NCBI GenBank assembly: GCA_003952965.2
Contig: CM025852.1
Coordinates: 11,066,764-11,130,763 of the forward strand
Reading direction: 5' to 3'
DNA length: 64,000 nucleotides
DNA from: Morella rubra
Lineage: Eukaryota > Streptophyta > Magnoliopsida > Fagales > Myricaceae
Shown piece after piece: positions 9,965 to 20,282 of this stretch (the first letter of the stretch is position 1; each line of letters starts with the position of its first letter). The notes under the pieces were generated by a model. That model had not been told where the DNA came from, did not search any database, and was given only the letters and a program-made list of their open reading frames with translations. The position numbers were made by a program, and so were the translations under genes.

Positions 9965-12420
9965 GGTGGCAATTGGATCCTACGGACTGCATCTTCTGAA
10001 AACGTTGCAAAATAGCTTCGTTCTCAATAGTTTCAAAAATTTCTCTCTCGATGTATACTACCATACAATCATTCATCATTCATCTCTCATCTTATTACGC
10101 AAATCAGTTTTGATAAACTTCATCGCAGAGAACACTCTCTCAACGGTTGCAGTCGCAACTGGTAAGACTAATGCCAACTCAATAAGCTAATAAACCAATG
10201 GATATAAAGTATGCTTTTTGTCTCAACCATCTTCACAGCAAGACCTCCAATATCTTGAAGCCCAGAAAAAGTATCATGACTTCTCACATCATAAATATAG
10301 TTTCGAAGTTGATCTTTAAGTACAACACGATCAATTGCTGATAAATCTTCTGGATAAAGCTCAGCAAGACGAAGTAACTTAGCATGATCAAACGCTGAGA
10401 ATGAGTTCTTGGATCAAGACATGCTATGCAAAGAAGTAACTCCGTACTTGCTTCTGTGAAACGATGATCCATCTCCTGAGCGATCAAATCAATAACTTGG
10501 CAAAACACTTCCACACGAAAACGATGTAAATAAGTAATTTTTTGCCCTCCACGCCGAGCTCGACTGCGAGTTGGAATAATATCTTCCATATTGGGCACAG
10601 TGATAGAATTATTCACACAAAAAGTTTTAACTTCTTCCAAAAAATCATCTCATTCCTTCTCCCTCAAATCTTGCAACCGATGCTTCACAATTCCAACCAA
10701 ATTCATAGCATTAACAATGTCTTGATCCTTTCGTTGTAAGGCTGTGACAATTCATTTGTAATTCTCATCATATTTATCAACAAATGCATAGTGAATAATT
10801 TTGAATAAAAATTAGTAGTGTTTGTGATTATTTGTGACAATTCATTTGTAATTCCATATATTTCTCAACAAATGCATAGTAAATACAAAGTCAAAGCTTT
10901 GAATCTTATCTAGTATACTCAGAGCCGTAGATCTTTGTTCTGTGCAAGTGTCATCCTCTACTACGTTTTCAAGCACATCCAACACTGCTGACCACATAGT
11001 GTAAGAGACGCATTATTGTAAGGTGGTATGAACCCCAACGAGTATCACCTGGTCGTACGAGACTGGTTTCTTGATTTTTGCCCCTTCCACTGATAATTTC
11101 TCCTTTATCCAATAGCTCCGCTATCTTTTCATGTTGACTTTGCCAAAGAGAATATACCCTTTTACAAGAAGCTCCGACTATATTCACAATCATCATAGTG
11201 TAGGAGAAAAAATCACAAACTTGGATGTTATTCTTTGCAGTAGCCACAATAACCAATTGAAGTTGGTGAGCAAAACAATGAATATAGGTAGCAGAAGGAT
11301 TATCCCTCAAAATGAGAGACTTCAACCCATTGAACTCACCTCGCATGTTTGATGCCCATCATACCCTTGACCTCTCAATCGGGATATTGATAACCGTATC
11401 TTGCAAACAATTTGTCTATAGCATTTTTCAAAGATTGGGAGCAAGTGTCGGTAACATGTTCCACACCAATAAACCTTTCTATCACCTGTCCACGTTTGTT
11501 CACATATCTCAAAACCACTGCCATTTGCTCCTTCACTGATGTATCTCGAGACTCATCCACCATAAGTGAAAAATATCCGTCCCCAATATCTTTAATGATG
11601 GCAAGTGTGGTCTCCGCTGCAGCAGCATTCACCAATTCCTTCTGAGTTTTTGGAGAAGTCATTTGGTTGTTTCCAGGAGCATTAAGAAGAGTGCCTTAGC
11701 CAACCTTTTCATTGCGTAAGCTGTACCATTCCAAGAGCTCAAGAAAATTACCCTTCCTCGTTGAACTCTCGGACTCATCATGACCACGAAAAGCTAATCC
11801 TTGCATCAAAAGATAACGAATGCAATCTAAACCGCTGTTAACGAATGCGATAAACATTCTCTACATCGGACCCATGTGCGGATAACATATGCGACACACT
11901 CTGTTGCTGATTTTTAAGTGCTTCACATTTGCTTCTAGCATCATTGTGCACACTATTAATGTCTCCAACATGCTCACCAAAAACCTCCACTGCTTTTTTC
12001 CAATTGCTAAATCCCGTAGATGTAAACACATCTCCCCCGGATTTTCCTCTTCTAGCTCGCCTAAACAGATAACAACACAAGTAATACGCCGCATCCTTTA
12101 ATACGCTATATTCCAACCAGTCATTATTTTTGAACCATAACTCCCTAAAACCCCTCATTGTTTTCCCATATTGCTTCTTGGAAAATCATGACCAAGTGGT
12201 TGACAAGGACCTTTAATCAAATACTCCCTACGAACTTGATCTCTAATCCCAACATCATATTCTTCAATGGGTTTACGTAACCTTGGGTCAGCAAAATATC
12301 ATCCAGACTAAACGAAATACGAGATTTTTCGAACTAGTATTTGTTTCAGAACTAACAGTCACATTAGGAGTACTAGACGACCCTACGCTGACTGGTTTCT
12401 TTATCGAAAACTTATCTATT
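9965..12420 (-). pseudogene. hAT transposase, TTF-type zinc finger with dimerisation domain (pseudogene)
   Basis: Minus-strand segments in order: TTF-type N-terminus (DPRLRKPIEEYD and RREYLIKGPCQPLGHDFP, about 12300-12180; WKKAVEVFGEH near 12000-11965), the RNase H-like core with DUF4371-type sequence (GDGYFSLMVDESRD, about 11580-11540), YIHCFAHQLQLVIV (about 11285-11245), the PGDTRWGSY motif (about 11060-11030), and the C-terminal hAT dimerisation block (VERVFSAMKF...DLRNKM, about 10135-10085). This enzyme class excises and reinserts the element. Frameshifts and stops separate all these segments, so no active protein is made. Confidence 0.88.
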
Positions 12421-12725
12421 ATCTAAACAAAACAAGAGAAAATTTATCAATATAATTTCATAATGAAGCTATATCCTGTCATTGATATGAATTTCTTTAG
12501 TAGAGCACAAAAGATTCGTCCCTTAAATCAAAATGCAACTCAAGAGAAAACTAAAAGGAGTGCTAGCTGAGCATCCTAGACAAATGCTCTAAGCACTTAA
12601 AAAAAAATGAATCATAGAACGACTAACACGAGGATTGAAATATTTACCACTTTGTGAAGAAGAACATAATAATCTTGCAACATATATATTTTTCAAATAA
12701 GCAGAATATTTGAAACATAGCTTAA

Positions 12726-12751
12726 ATATATATATATATATATATATATAA
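12726..12751. repeat. (TA)n microsatellite
   Basis: An uninterrupted TA run of about 13 units in the non-coding part of the hAT element. Confidence 0.9.
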
Positions 12752-13207
12752 TCAACGCATTGTTAGTTGGAGAGTATTTGAAATCAATCAAATTAACTTT
12801 TAATATTTCAATTGCATCAAATTTCTATAGACTCACAAACAAATTCTATAGATTGCAGCAACTATAAATTGATGACAATAAATTCTATAGATTCACAAAC
12901 AGATTCTATAGATTCAGTAACAATAAATTCAATTGCATCAAATTCTATAAATTCATATATCATCCTCCGCAGATTGCAGCAACAATAAATTCAATTTCAG
13001 CAATAACAAATTCAATGGCCGGTTACCCAAGTCCCAATTGACAACTTAAACACAAGACTTGAGCTGAGAGTGAGACCCTTCCTCTTCTTTCAATTGCATT
13101 ATGTGGCGTTGCCTTTCCAGATCCCAATCCTTAATTCCTAATCAAATTTCATCACATTATCAAGCAAAAATTAAAATAAATTTCATCACTAATCGAAAAA
13201 TAAACTA

Positions 13208-13560
13208 GAGAGAGAGAGTTGAGTTGAAACTTGAGAAGTTGAGAGAGTACCTAGAGGTTGAAGAGAGAGAGAGAGAGAGAGAGAGCTGTGGTTGTGGAGG
13301 AGGAGAGAGGGGTAGAAGGCCAAGAGCCCGAGAGGGGAGAGAGAGCCGGCGTGAGAGAGGCAGAGTGAGAGAAGGCAAGAGGCTGGTGTTCTGTGGCGGC
13401 AGAGTGAGGAAGAGAGAGGGAGCCGGCGTGAAAGAGGCAGAGAGAGAGAGAGAGCTGTGGTTCTGGAGGAGGAGAGAGGGTCGGAGAGGGGCAGAGGCCA
13501 AGAGCCCGAGAGGGAGAGAGAGAGCCAGCATGAGAGTGGTAGAGTGAGAGAGGGCAAGAG
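13208..13560. repeat. GA-rich simple repeat block in the hAT element
   Basis: The plus strand is dominated by GAGAGAGA runs with an imperfect internal duplication: a GGAGGAGAGAGGG...AAGAGCCCGAGAGGG...AGAGAGAGCC unit appears at about 13298-13355 and again at about 13465-13530. It yields long open frames on both strands, but these are low-complexity and not coding. Confidence 0.85.
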
Positions 13561-13738
13561 GCAGGTGTTCTGTGGCGGCAGAGTGAGGAGGAAAGAGGAA
13601 CGGTCGGACAGAGGCTAGCGTCGGGAGGGGAAGCAGAGTGAGAGTGAGAAAGAGGGGGAAAATTGAAAGTGGGGGGAGCCGAGGAGGGGAGGCTGCGCAG
13701 GGTGAAACGCGCGTTTCGCCCTGATTATTTTTTTAAAA

Positions 13739-13880
13739 GGCGCCTAGGCCTGGGTCTTTAAGGCGAGGGGCCTGGGCGCCTAAGGGGACGAGTTGGGTCT
13801 TTGGGGTTGGGGGCCTGGGCGCCTGAGGGGGGGCGGGCTGGGTCTAAGGGGGTGGGCTTGGCTCTAAGGGGGCGGCCCAT
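13739..13880. repeat. GC-rich subterminal repeats of the hAT element
   Basis: Variants of GGGCCTGGGCGCCTAAGGGG and GGGCTGGGTCTAAGGGGG recur four to five times just inside the right end, followed by an A-tract. Subterminal repeats of this kind are transposase-binding sites in hAT elements generally; that role is inferred here. Confidence 0.7.
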
Positions 13881-13979
13881 TAAAAAATAAAAAAATAAAA
13901 AAAAATTCTTTACACATTTTCAGGCGATGAGGGGCGGCTGCCCCCATCGCCCCTCACTCATTTCGGCTCTGCTCTCGCG

Positions 13980-15083
13980 CCACTCTCTCTCCTGAAAGTC
14001 AAGAATCCAAATTCACCCCTGCATTAATTATCCCCCCAGCGTCCCAACCTCATGCGTCTTGTCTCCCTTTACTACCAACCCCATCACCATTACTTCTTTG
14101 TGCTTCACCCTACCACTCTACCACCTCACGTTATCCCTTGCCCCCCCTTTTTCAGTAACCCTAATGTTTTTTTTAGACTGCATTCCATGTGAAGATGACA
14201 CCATAGTGTTTTCACCCCCTCCCCCCTTTGATACAAATTAAGACTCTCACATCTCGAATCTTGTTTATGACCCAGCCATTTTTTCATTTACTACGGTTAC
14301 TGCGGATCCTCGCCTATTCCGCTAGCCTAGCCCTACAAAAACCCCTCTTCCTTCTCCCAAAAATTTCAAAACCAACCCATCTCCTACTATTATGGATTCC
14401 TCTCAGCCCAAGTCCACGTTTCCCTCTCCATCTTCAAAGCATGATCCAACTTTCCGACTGCCAGAAGCCTTTCTCTCGGCCATTGTCCAAATTCAGGATT
14501 TAACTAACTTCCCACTTTTTCCGCAAGCCCAATTTGTTCCTCACACTCCTAGCCTCACGAACTCAGATATCTCCCTCTCATCCTATTGACACCCTCTTGC
14601 CCCCTGGATCGGTTACTGACAGTCCCGACTCTACTCTGCACTATTACCTCATCCCCCCCATGACCCCACTGTTTACCTAACCTACCCTCGGTCCGATTCC
14701 TCCTTTGATATCCCTTCGGGTGATATACTTAGGCCTACTGTTCTCTCCATTAAAAGGGAAATAGAAGATTACAAGTAGTGACAATTCTTCGGGCTTTAAC
14801 TCTCGCCCCCCCAAGTGGGTTGGTAAGAGGAAAATACATGAAGTAGCCTACTCATTTCTGGCCTTACCCCACAAGAAGAAACATTTTGGATCTGGCCCTG
14901 CTGATCCCATTGTGGGCATCATTCACCACTCCAAGAAAACTCTGGCAGCACATTAAGCAAAGGCCCGCCTGGCACGAAAATTGTTTCGTGAATCTCTTAG
15001 TTCTGAGAGGAAGAGGTTGAATGGTTCCAAATCTTCAATCCCCTCATCGTATTGACCTCATCGCTGAGGAGGCGAGCCTATAC
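13980..15083 (+). other. LINE linker between ORF1 and the ORF2 endonuclease
   Basis: This resumes the LINE right after the hAT duplication. It is rich in proline, serine and threonine codons in several broken frames (for example PKFPSPSSK-like stretches near 14400-14440) and matches no domain. Such low-conservation spacers are usual between ORF1 and ORF2 in plant L1 elements. Confidence 0.55.
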
Positions 15084-15829
15084 TTGGCCCCCCACATCTC
15101 CATGAGAGACCTCTCCTGGAATTACCATGGCCTAGCCCGTCTAGCGGCTACTAGATTCCTCTGGGCTTTAATCGGCAATCATAATCCAGATGTTATCTTT
15201 CTTATGAAGACAAAAGTCTCCTCTACTTTGTCTACTTTAGTTTTGAATTCGCTTGGTTTTTTCTTTATTGCTTTTGTTCCCTCTGTTGGTAGAAGAGGTG
15301 GCCTGTTATGTGCTTGGAGAGATTAGATCTCCATTGATGATTGACTCCTCTATTAATGGTTTAAATTTGTTTGTCTACCATGGTGACTCTAGTCTTTTTT
15401 TTTTTCTTCTGTTCTTTAATCTATGGCCCGCCGAACTCCAACGAAAAAATTGCCTTCTGGGATCACATTTCTCAACTCGGCTCAAGCTTCTATGGCCTTT
15501 GGTTAATATTGGGGGACTTAAATGCAATAATTGGGGCTCTTGAAAAACTCGGAGGCTCTCCTAATGGTACTTCCTCCTCAACAGCCTTCCTCTCCACTAC
15601 AATTGATTCTCTGGGCCATATTGATTTGGGTTATTTAGGATATAAATATATCTGGGACAATTGGCTCCATGAGTGTGCCAATATTCAGGAACGCCTTGAT
15701 AGAGGTCTCTCTATTGATTCCTGGCTACAACGTTATCCTCATACTAAAGTCATGCATCTTCTAATGGGCTATTCTGATCATTGCCCCATCCTCTTATGTA
15801 CCTTGGGCAATCAATCTTGGCTACTTTAG
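15084..15829 (+). pseudogene. LINE ORF2 endonuclease domain (pseudogene)
   Basis: It starts near LSWNYHGLARLAATRFLWAL (about 15108-15168), where the family motif SWNxRG has an H in place of R, then NPDVIFLMKTKV (the metal-binding E of the ET(K) motif reads K). A frameshift near 15330 is followed by SLIYGPPNSNEKIAFWDHIS (about 15413-15472), LILGDLNAI (GDxN motif with L for F, about 15503-15530) and a C-terminal GYSDHCPIL segment (about 15768-15795). Changed catalytic residues and the frameshift show it is dead. Confidence 0.85.
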
Positions 15830-15925
15830 CCCTTTCGTTTCGAGGAGTTCTGGATCCAAGATCCGTCAAGTTACTATGTTATTTCCCAAGCCTGGGGTTC
15901 TTCAGCTGGTTCTTCTCCCAACATT

Positions 15926-17400
15926 TTGCTACATCAGAAGCTGTTGTCTACTCAATTAGCCCTACACAAATGGAATAAACTACATTTTGGATTTATCAAA
16001 GACAAGATCAAACAGTTGCTGATTGCCATTGAGACAAATCAGAGTAATCCACCTTCGGTCCAAACTTTGTCCACAGGTTCATCCCTTAGGCTCCTTTTAG
16101 ATGAGCAACTCCAGAGGGAACAAATTCTTTGGCAACAAAAATCTAGAGATTCATGGTTAGTTCAAAAAGATCTCAATACAAAATTCTTTTATACTTCAAC
16201 TATCATTCGGAGAAGCCGGAATACTATATCACCTCTCCAAAATTAGGACAATATCATGCTCACCAATAGGCAGGACATAACAGAAAGTCTGGTTGCATTT
16301 TACTTAAATCTTTTCTCTTCTACTTCCCCACATATTCCACCCGACCTTAAAGGCCTCCTATCTGGTGTGATTTCTCCTGAGGATAGTGCCACTCTCTTAG
16401 CTATTCGTACTGATTCTGAAATTCTCTCTGCTCTCAAGTCGTTCCTAGGTTCCAAGGCTTCAGGCTCGGATGGTTTTACCCCTCTATTTTTCCAGCATTA
16501 TTGGGAACTCATTAAATTTGATCTTATTTTCAACATCCAATAGTTCTTTCTCACTAGTCAGTTGCCCTTAGAGTCTAACCACACCTTTCTCACTCTTATT
16601 CCCAAGACAAAATCAGCTAACTCTATTTCTCTCTTCCGCCCCATTAGTTTATGCAATACCACCTATAAAATTATCTCAAAAATTCTTGCATCTCGCAGCC
16701 AACCTTTTCTTATCTAATGATCTCCCCCCATCAATCCACTTTCATGATGGATTGTTTGATTCAGGAAAACTCTATTGTAGCTTTTGAAGCAATTCATTCC
16801 ATTAAAAGGAAGAGGGGTCAAGGTGGTTCTATGGCTTTTTATAAGATTGAATGGAGTCTCATTCTTACTTCTCTAAAATTTTTTGGCTTTCCTCCCCTCT
16901 TTATCAACTGGATCTCAATATGCCTCTCCTCAGCCTCTTTCTCTATTCTCCTGAATGGAAGTCCCCATAGTTTTTTCACCTTGTCCCGAGGTCTTCTTCA
17001 AGGCGATCCTTTCTCTCTTTTTCTTTTTATTATTTGCATGGAGTCCCTATCCAAACTGCTTCTTCGTGAAGAAGCTTAAAAAAATCTAAAGGGTCTAAAA
17101 TTGGGTATCCATGGTCCTCCCTTTTCTCACTTCTTTTTGCTGATGACCTTATCATTTTTGATAAAGCCTCTCTTAGAGAAGCTAGATCCATTTCTCTCTT
17201 GGTCAGGGCAGTCTCTTCATCCCCAGAAGTTCTCTATCCTCTTCAGTCCTAACACTTCGAGTGAGAATACCAGGCTATCAAAGACCTTCTGGGAATTCAC
17301 AACTCCTGCTTTAGGTCTCAACACTTGGGTCTCCCCCTGCTCCTTGATAGGCAAAAAGCTTATTCTTTCAAAAACATCTCTACCAGACTAAACCAAAAAA
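15926..17400 (+). pseudogene. LINE ORF2 reverse transcriptase (pseudogene)
   Basis: The pre-RT part (REQILWQQKSRDSWLVQKDL, about 16115-16175) is followed by KFFYTSTIIRRSRNTI, GSDGFTPLFFQHYW (about 16465-16510), LFRPISLCNTTYKIISKIL in a shifted frame (about 16631-16690), HQSTFMMDCLIQENSI (about 16729-16776), SRGLLQGDPFS (about 16987-17018) and the catalytic FADD (17136-17147, FADDLIIF). The KxDMxKAYD block reads FYKIEW (near 16837-16856), so the first catalytic aspartate is missing. At least four frameshifts or stops occur. Confidence 0.88.
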
Positions 17401-17490
17401 ATGCGAGCTGGAAGATGAAATTGCTCTACCAATTAGCCCACTCTCAACTCATCATTTCTATTGCCTCTGCCCTCCCCAATTTTTCTATGA

Positions 17491-17800
17491 GTGTTTTCTA
17501 GCTACCCAAACAATATTGTAGGGACATTGACAGGTCGCATTCACGAATTTAATCTTGCTACTGATCCACTGGACTCCTTATGCCTTTTCTGCAAAGAGGA
17601 AAAAGAATCAGTCAGTCATCTCTTTCTGGGTTGTCCATTATCTCATGCCATTTGGAGACTGAGTCCTTGGTCTTTTGTCTCATCTCGGCTAACTTCCCTT
17701 TCGATGGAAGGTTGGGCTAGGACCATATTGAATCCGGTTCTTTCGGGTTCTCTACAATGGATGAACATAAATTTCAAATTTTCTCTCTGATTGTATGTGA
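17491..17800 (+). pseudogene. LINE zinc-binding region after the RT (zf-RVT type, pseudogene)
   Basis: CLFCKEEKESVSHLFLGCPL (about 17581-17640) gives the C-x2-C...H...C pattern of the zinc-binding module found after the RT thumb in plant L1 ORF2. It is joined in one open frame to AIWRLSPWSF. Short but characteristic. Confidence 0.75.
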
Positions 17801-17984
17801 CTCTCTCTGGACATACAAAAACAAACGTTGGTTTGAGAATCTTCATCTATCTACAATAGAGTTGTTTCAGAGAATTCATGCAATTTACTTGGAACATCAC
17901 CTGGCTTGGTCTGCGACTCTTTCTAAGAATTCTTGACTCCCAACCTCTCCAAAACCTTCTCCTAAGAACTGCTTCAGAGCCCAT

Positions 17985-18452
17985 GTGGATGTTGTAGCTA
18001 GATTTGATTGCTTGGCTGTTGCGGCTCTCTTCTTCGACCATCAGAACCGTGTCATATATGATGCGTCAAAGATGCTTCCTACTTTAGATCCACTTGTCAC
18101 CGAGGCTGAGCAGGTGCTTTATGCGGCCGAGAACTGCCTTTCCTTTCATCTCCCTGTGCTTATATTGGAAGGGGACTCCTTGTTTGTAATTCAACATCTG
18201 AATTTCCCCTCGAAACTTATTGATTGGATGATCTCTAAAACTGTCGAAGTCTTTAGAAAGGCCTTGGACCAGCTGGATTTCTGGATGGCTTCCAAAATAT
18301 CACGAGCCAACAACTCGTTTGCGCACTGTTTAGCGTATTGGGCCGTGGCCCATAATTTTTGTGGCCACATTCCTCTTTCTGTTTTATCTTGTATTTGGAA
18401 ATATGATGGGTCCAAACCCACCATAGTACTGCATCCTCTTTACTCTCTTTAA
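17985..18452 (+). pseudogene. LINE C-terminal RNase H-like domain
   Basis: A 155-residue open frame carries AALFFDHQNRVIYDASK, LVTEAEQVLYAAENC and VLILEGDSLFVIQHL, matching the RNase H-like (RVT_3) module at the C-terminus of many plant L1 elements: the E of TEAE and D of EGDS are the acidic active-site residues seen. The first aspartate of the family (usually VDGA) is degraded to VDVVARFD. This is the best-preserved part of the element and ends about 20 bases before the A-tract. Confidence 0.85.
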
Positions 18453-18493
18453 TATATTCTTGTTTTACAAAAAAAAAAAACTGAGGAGATATT

Positions 18494-19100
18494 TTTATTG
18501 TGGGCATACTATAACGTTTTTTCAATGTTTCAATGTTTACTAATGTACCAAATAGCAGTAATGAAGCTGTTATCACTCCCCAAAAAAAGAACACACGTAA
18601 CTCTTTTCTTTTTCAATCTTCTTAAACAATTAACCTTTAATCTCGCTTGAAAAAAAAAATTTATAATGCGTTTGAGTTCACAATTTTAATAAAATTTTAT
18701 ATTGATATTAAAAAATAGTTAATATTAAAATTGATGAATGAGTAATAAAAGTAAAAATAAATTTTTAAAATATGTATTAAAATCTGCGTTGATGTTAAAA
18801 TTTTAACTAAAATTTTGAAAGGCCAAAAACCAAGCTACATATTATGTTAATCTTTGCCTCCTCCCTTGCAACCAAATAAAGGCTATCCAATTGGATCCGG
18901 GCCAGCACAACCAATTTGAAGCTTAGACTTATATTTTTTTTCGGATAATTTGAAGTTTGGACTTCGACAGCAGAGCATCAGACCAATGACACTGCAGTTC
19001 TGACAAACTCATTGAAGCCTGCCCAAGTCAACAATGCACTAATATACGCCACGTCCTCCTCCTCCACCAAAAAAGCCAGGAACTAATGAGAGCAGTAAAT
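18494..19100. other. Intergenic DNA upstream of the CCCH gene
   Basis: AT-rich. The part 18655-18830 is a run of A/T-rich words (TTAATAAAATTTTATATTG, AAAATTTTAACTAAAATTTTG) that may be an old MITE, but ends and target duplication cannot be fixed. Nothing coding is visible. Confidence 0.4.
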
Positions 19101-19629
19101 CTTTCTCCTCCTTTCGGGGGGTGCTCTCTTTAATTTCTTAGTCACTCGCTTCCTCGACCAAATGGTCCAAACTTCAAATCTATCTCTAAATCTCGAAACT
19201 CCTCTCCAATTTATAACTTCATCATCCATGTTTCGATTGATAATTTCCCTCCTCTTGTCAATACGTTGTAGGTGGCTTCCAGATTTCTTCTTCTTAGCTT
19301 TGATGCTGTAGATCTAACTCCATTTCCAATTTGGGAACTTTCTTTTGGGTTGTGGGTTTCTATCTTTCATAATCCATTAGTTGTTTGAAATGAGTTTCAG
19401 CTTCCTTTTGGTTTCTTCCTTTTCTTTTTCTTTTTCTTTGGGAAGCTCAAAGGACTGAAAAAAAATCTCATGTTTTCTCTAAATTACTCTTTGTTCTTTT
19501 CTTAAGAGACTCACTTCTCAGATTCTTCAATTCGGCTCGATCCGGCTCAAGTTTTTGAAAATTTTTATTTTACTCAAATTAGCAATTTAGGGTTTCCAGC
19601 AAAGAAGACTGCTGTATCTTCTTTTGCTA
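19101..19629 (+). promoter_or_regulatory. Probable promoter and 5' UTR of the CCCH gene
   Basis: Pyrimidine-rich tracts (CTTTCTCCTCCTTTC near 19100, TTTTCTTTTTCTTTTTCTTT near 19420) precede the start codon, as in many plant 5' leaders. No clear TATA box was found and the transcription start cannot be set. Confidence 0.4.
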
Positions 19630-20251
19630 ATGGATTTCTCGGGTGGCAACGTGGTCCAAGTAATCACCGGAAGTGGTCCTGACAGCTGGTCCGGCGGAGA
19701 CCACTCCATGTGGGCGACGGAGGACGATTACCGAGCCTGGAACAACAACGGCGACGACACGCCGTCGACCAACTCGAATTACGACCAGAGGCAATCCCAA
19801 AGTCGCTCCGGAAGCGAACCCCCCAACAAGAAAACGAGGAATTCCCAGGATGTGACCTCTTCCAATCGGTCTAAAGCTATTGGGAAAATGTTCTTCAAGA
19901 CCAAGCTTTGTTGCAAGTTCCGTGCCGGGACGTGCCCGTACATAACCAACTGTAATTTCGCTCACAGCATCGAAGAGCTTCGGCGTCCGCCTCCGAATTG
20001 GCAGGAGATCGTGGCGGCGCACGAGGAAGAGAAGGCGGTTGTCACATCGGCGGAGCCGAGGGAAGAGTATCAGATACCATCATTGGGGTCTTCGACTTTC
20101 GTGGGGGAGACGCAGAGGTCTTATAAGGGGCGGCACTGCAAGAAGTTTTACACGGAGGAGGGGTGTCCCTATGGGGACAATTGCACGTTCCTTCATGACG
20201 AGCAGTCGAAGAATCGGGAGAGTGTGGCCATAAGCTTGGGGCCAGGTGGCT

Positions 20252-20282
<31 letters not shown>

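Larger units (their letters stand above)
9344..13971 (-). mobile_element. hAT transposon (4628 bp), autonomous type but decayed
   Basis: The ends are CAGTGACGGAACC and, inverted, CAGAGCCGAAAT, an imperfect hAT terminal repeat. A perfect 8-bp target duplication CTCTCGCG lies at 9336-9343 and 13972-13979, the size diagnostic for hAT. The minus strand carries a mutated transposase of the TTF zinc-finger/DUF4371/dimerisation type. The transposase-upstream side (12430-13970) holds a TA microsatellite, a long GA-rich block and GC-rich subterminal repeats. It sits inside the LINE, so it is the younger of the two. Confidence 0.92.
8222..18481 (+). mobile_element. Near full-length L1-type LINE, interrupted by a hAT element
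   Basis: A perfect 12-bp target duplication TGAGGAGATATT flanks it (8210-8221 and 18482-18493), and it ends in an A-tract (about 18469-18480), as expected after target-primed reverse transcription. Without the hAT insert and one copy of its duplication it is about 5.6 kb. In order: ORF1 with DUF4283-like domain (8442-9335), linker, endonuclease, reverse transcriptase, zinc-knuckle region and C-terminal RNase H. Stops and frameshifts in every domain make it inactive. It lies next to the right arm of the element at 5395-8215, so it landed in or at the edge of older repeat DNA. Confidence 0.9.

Noticed and set aside
13189..13557. Long overlapping open frames on both strands
   Set aside because: They arise from the GA/CT simple repeat: the products are serine-leucine or arginine-glutamate runs with no domain.
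19627..20022. 131-residue open frame antisense to CCCH exon 1
   Set aside because: It lies fully opposite a well-supported exon and has no recognisable domain; a shadow of GC-rich codons.
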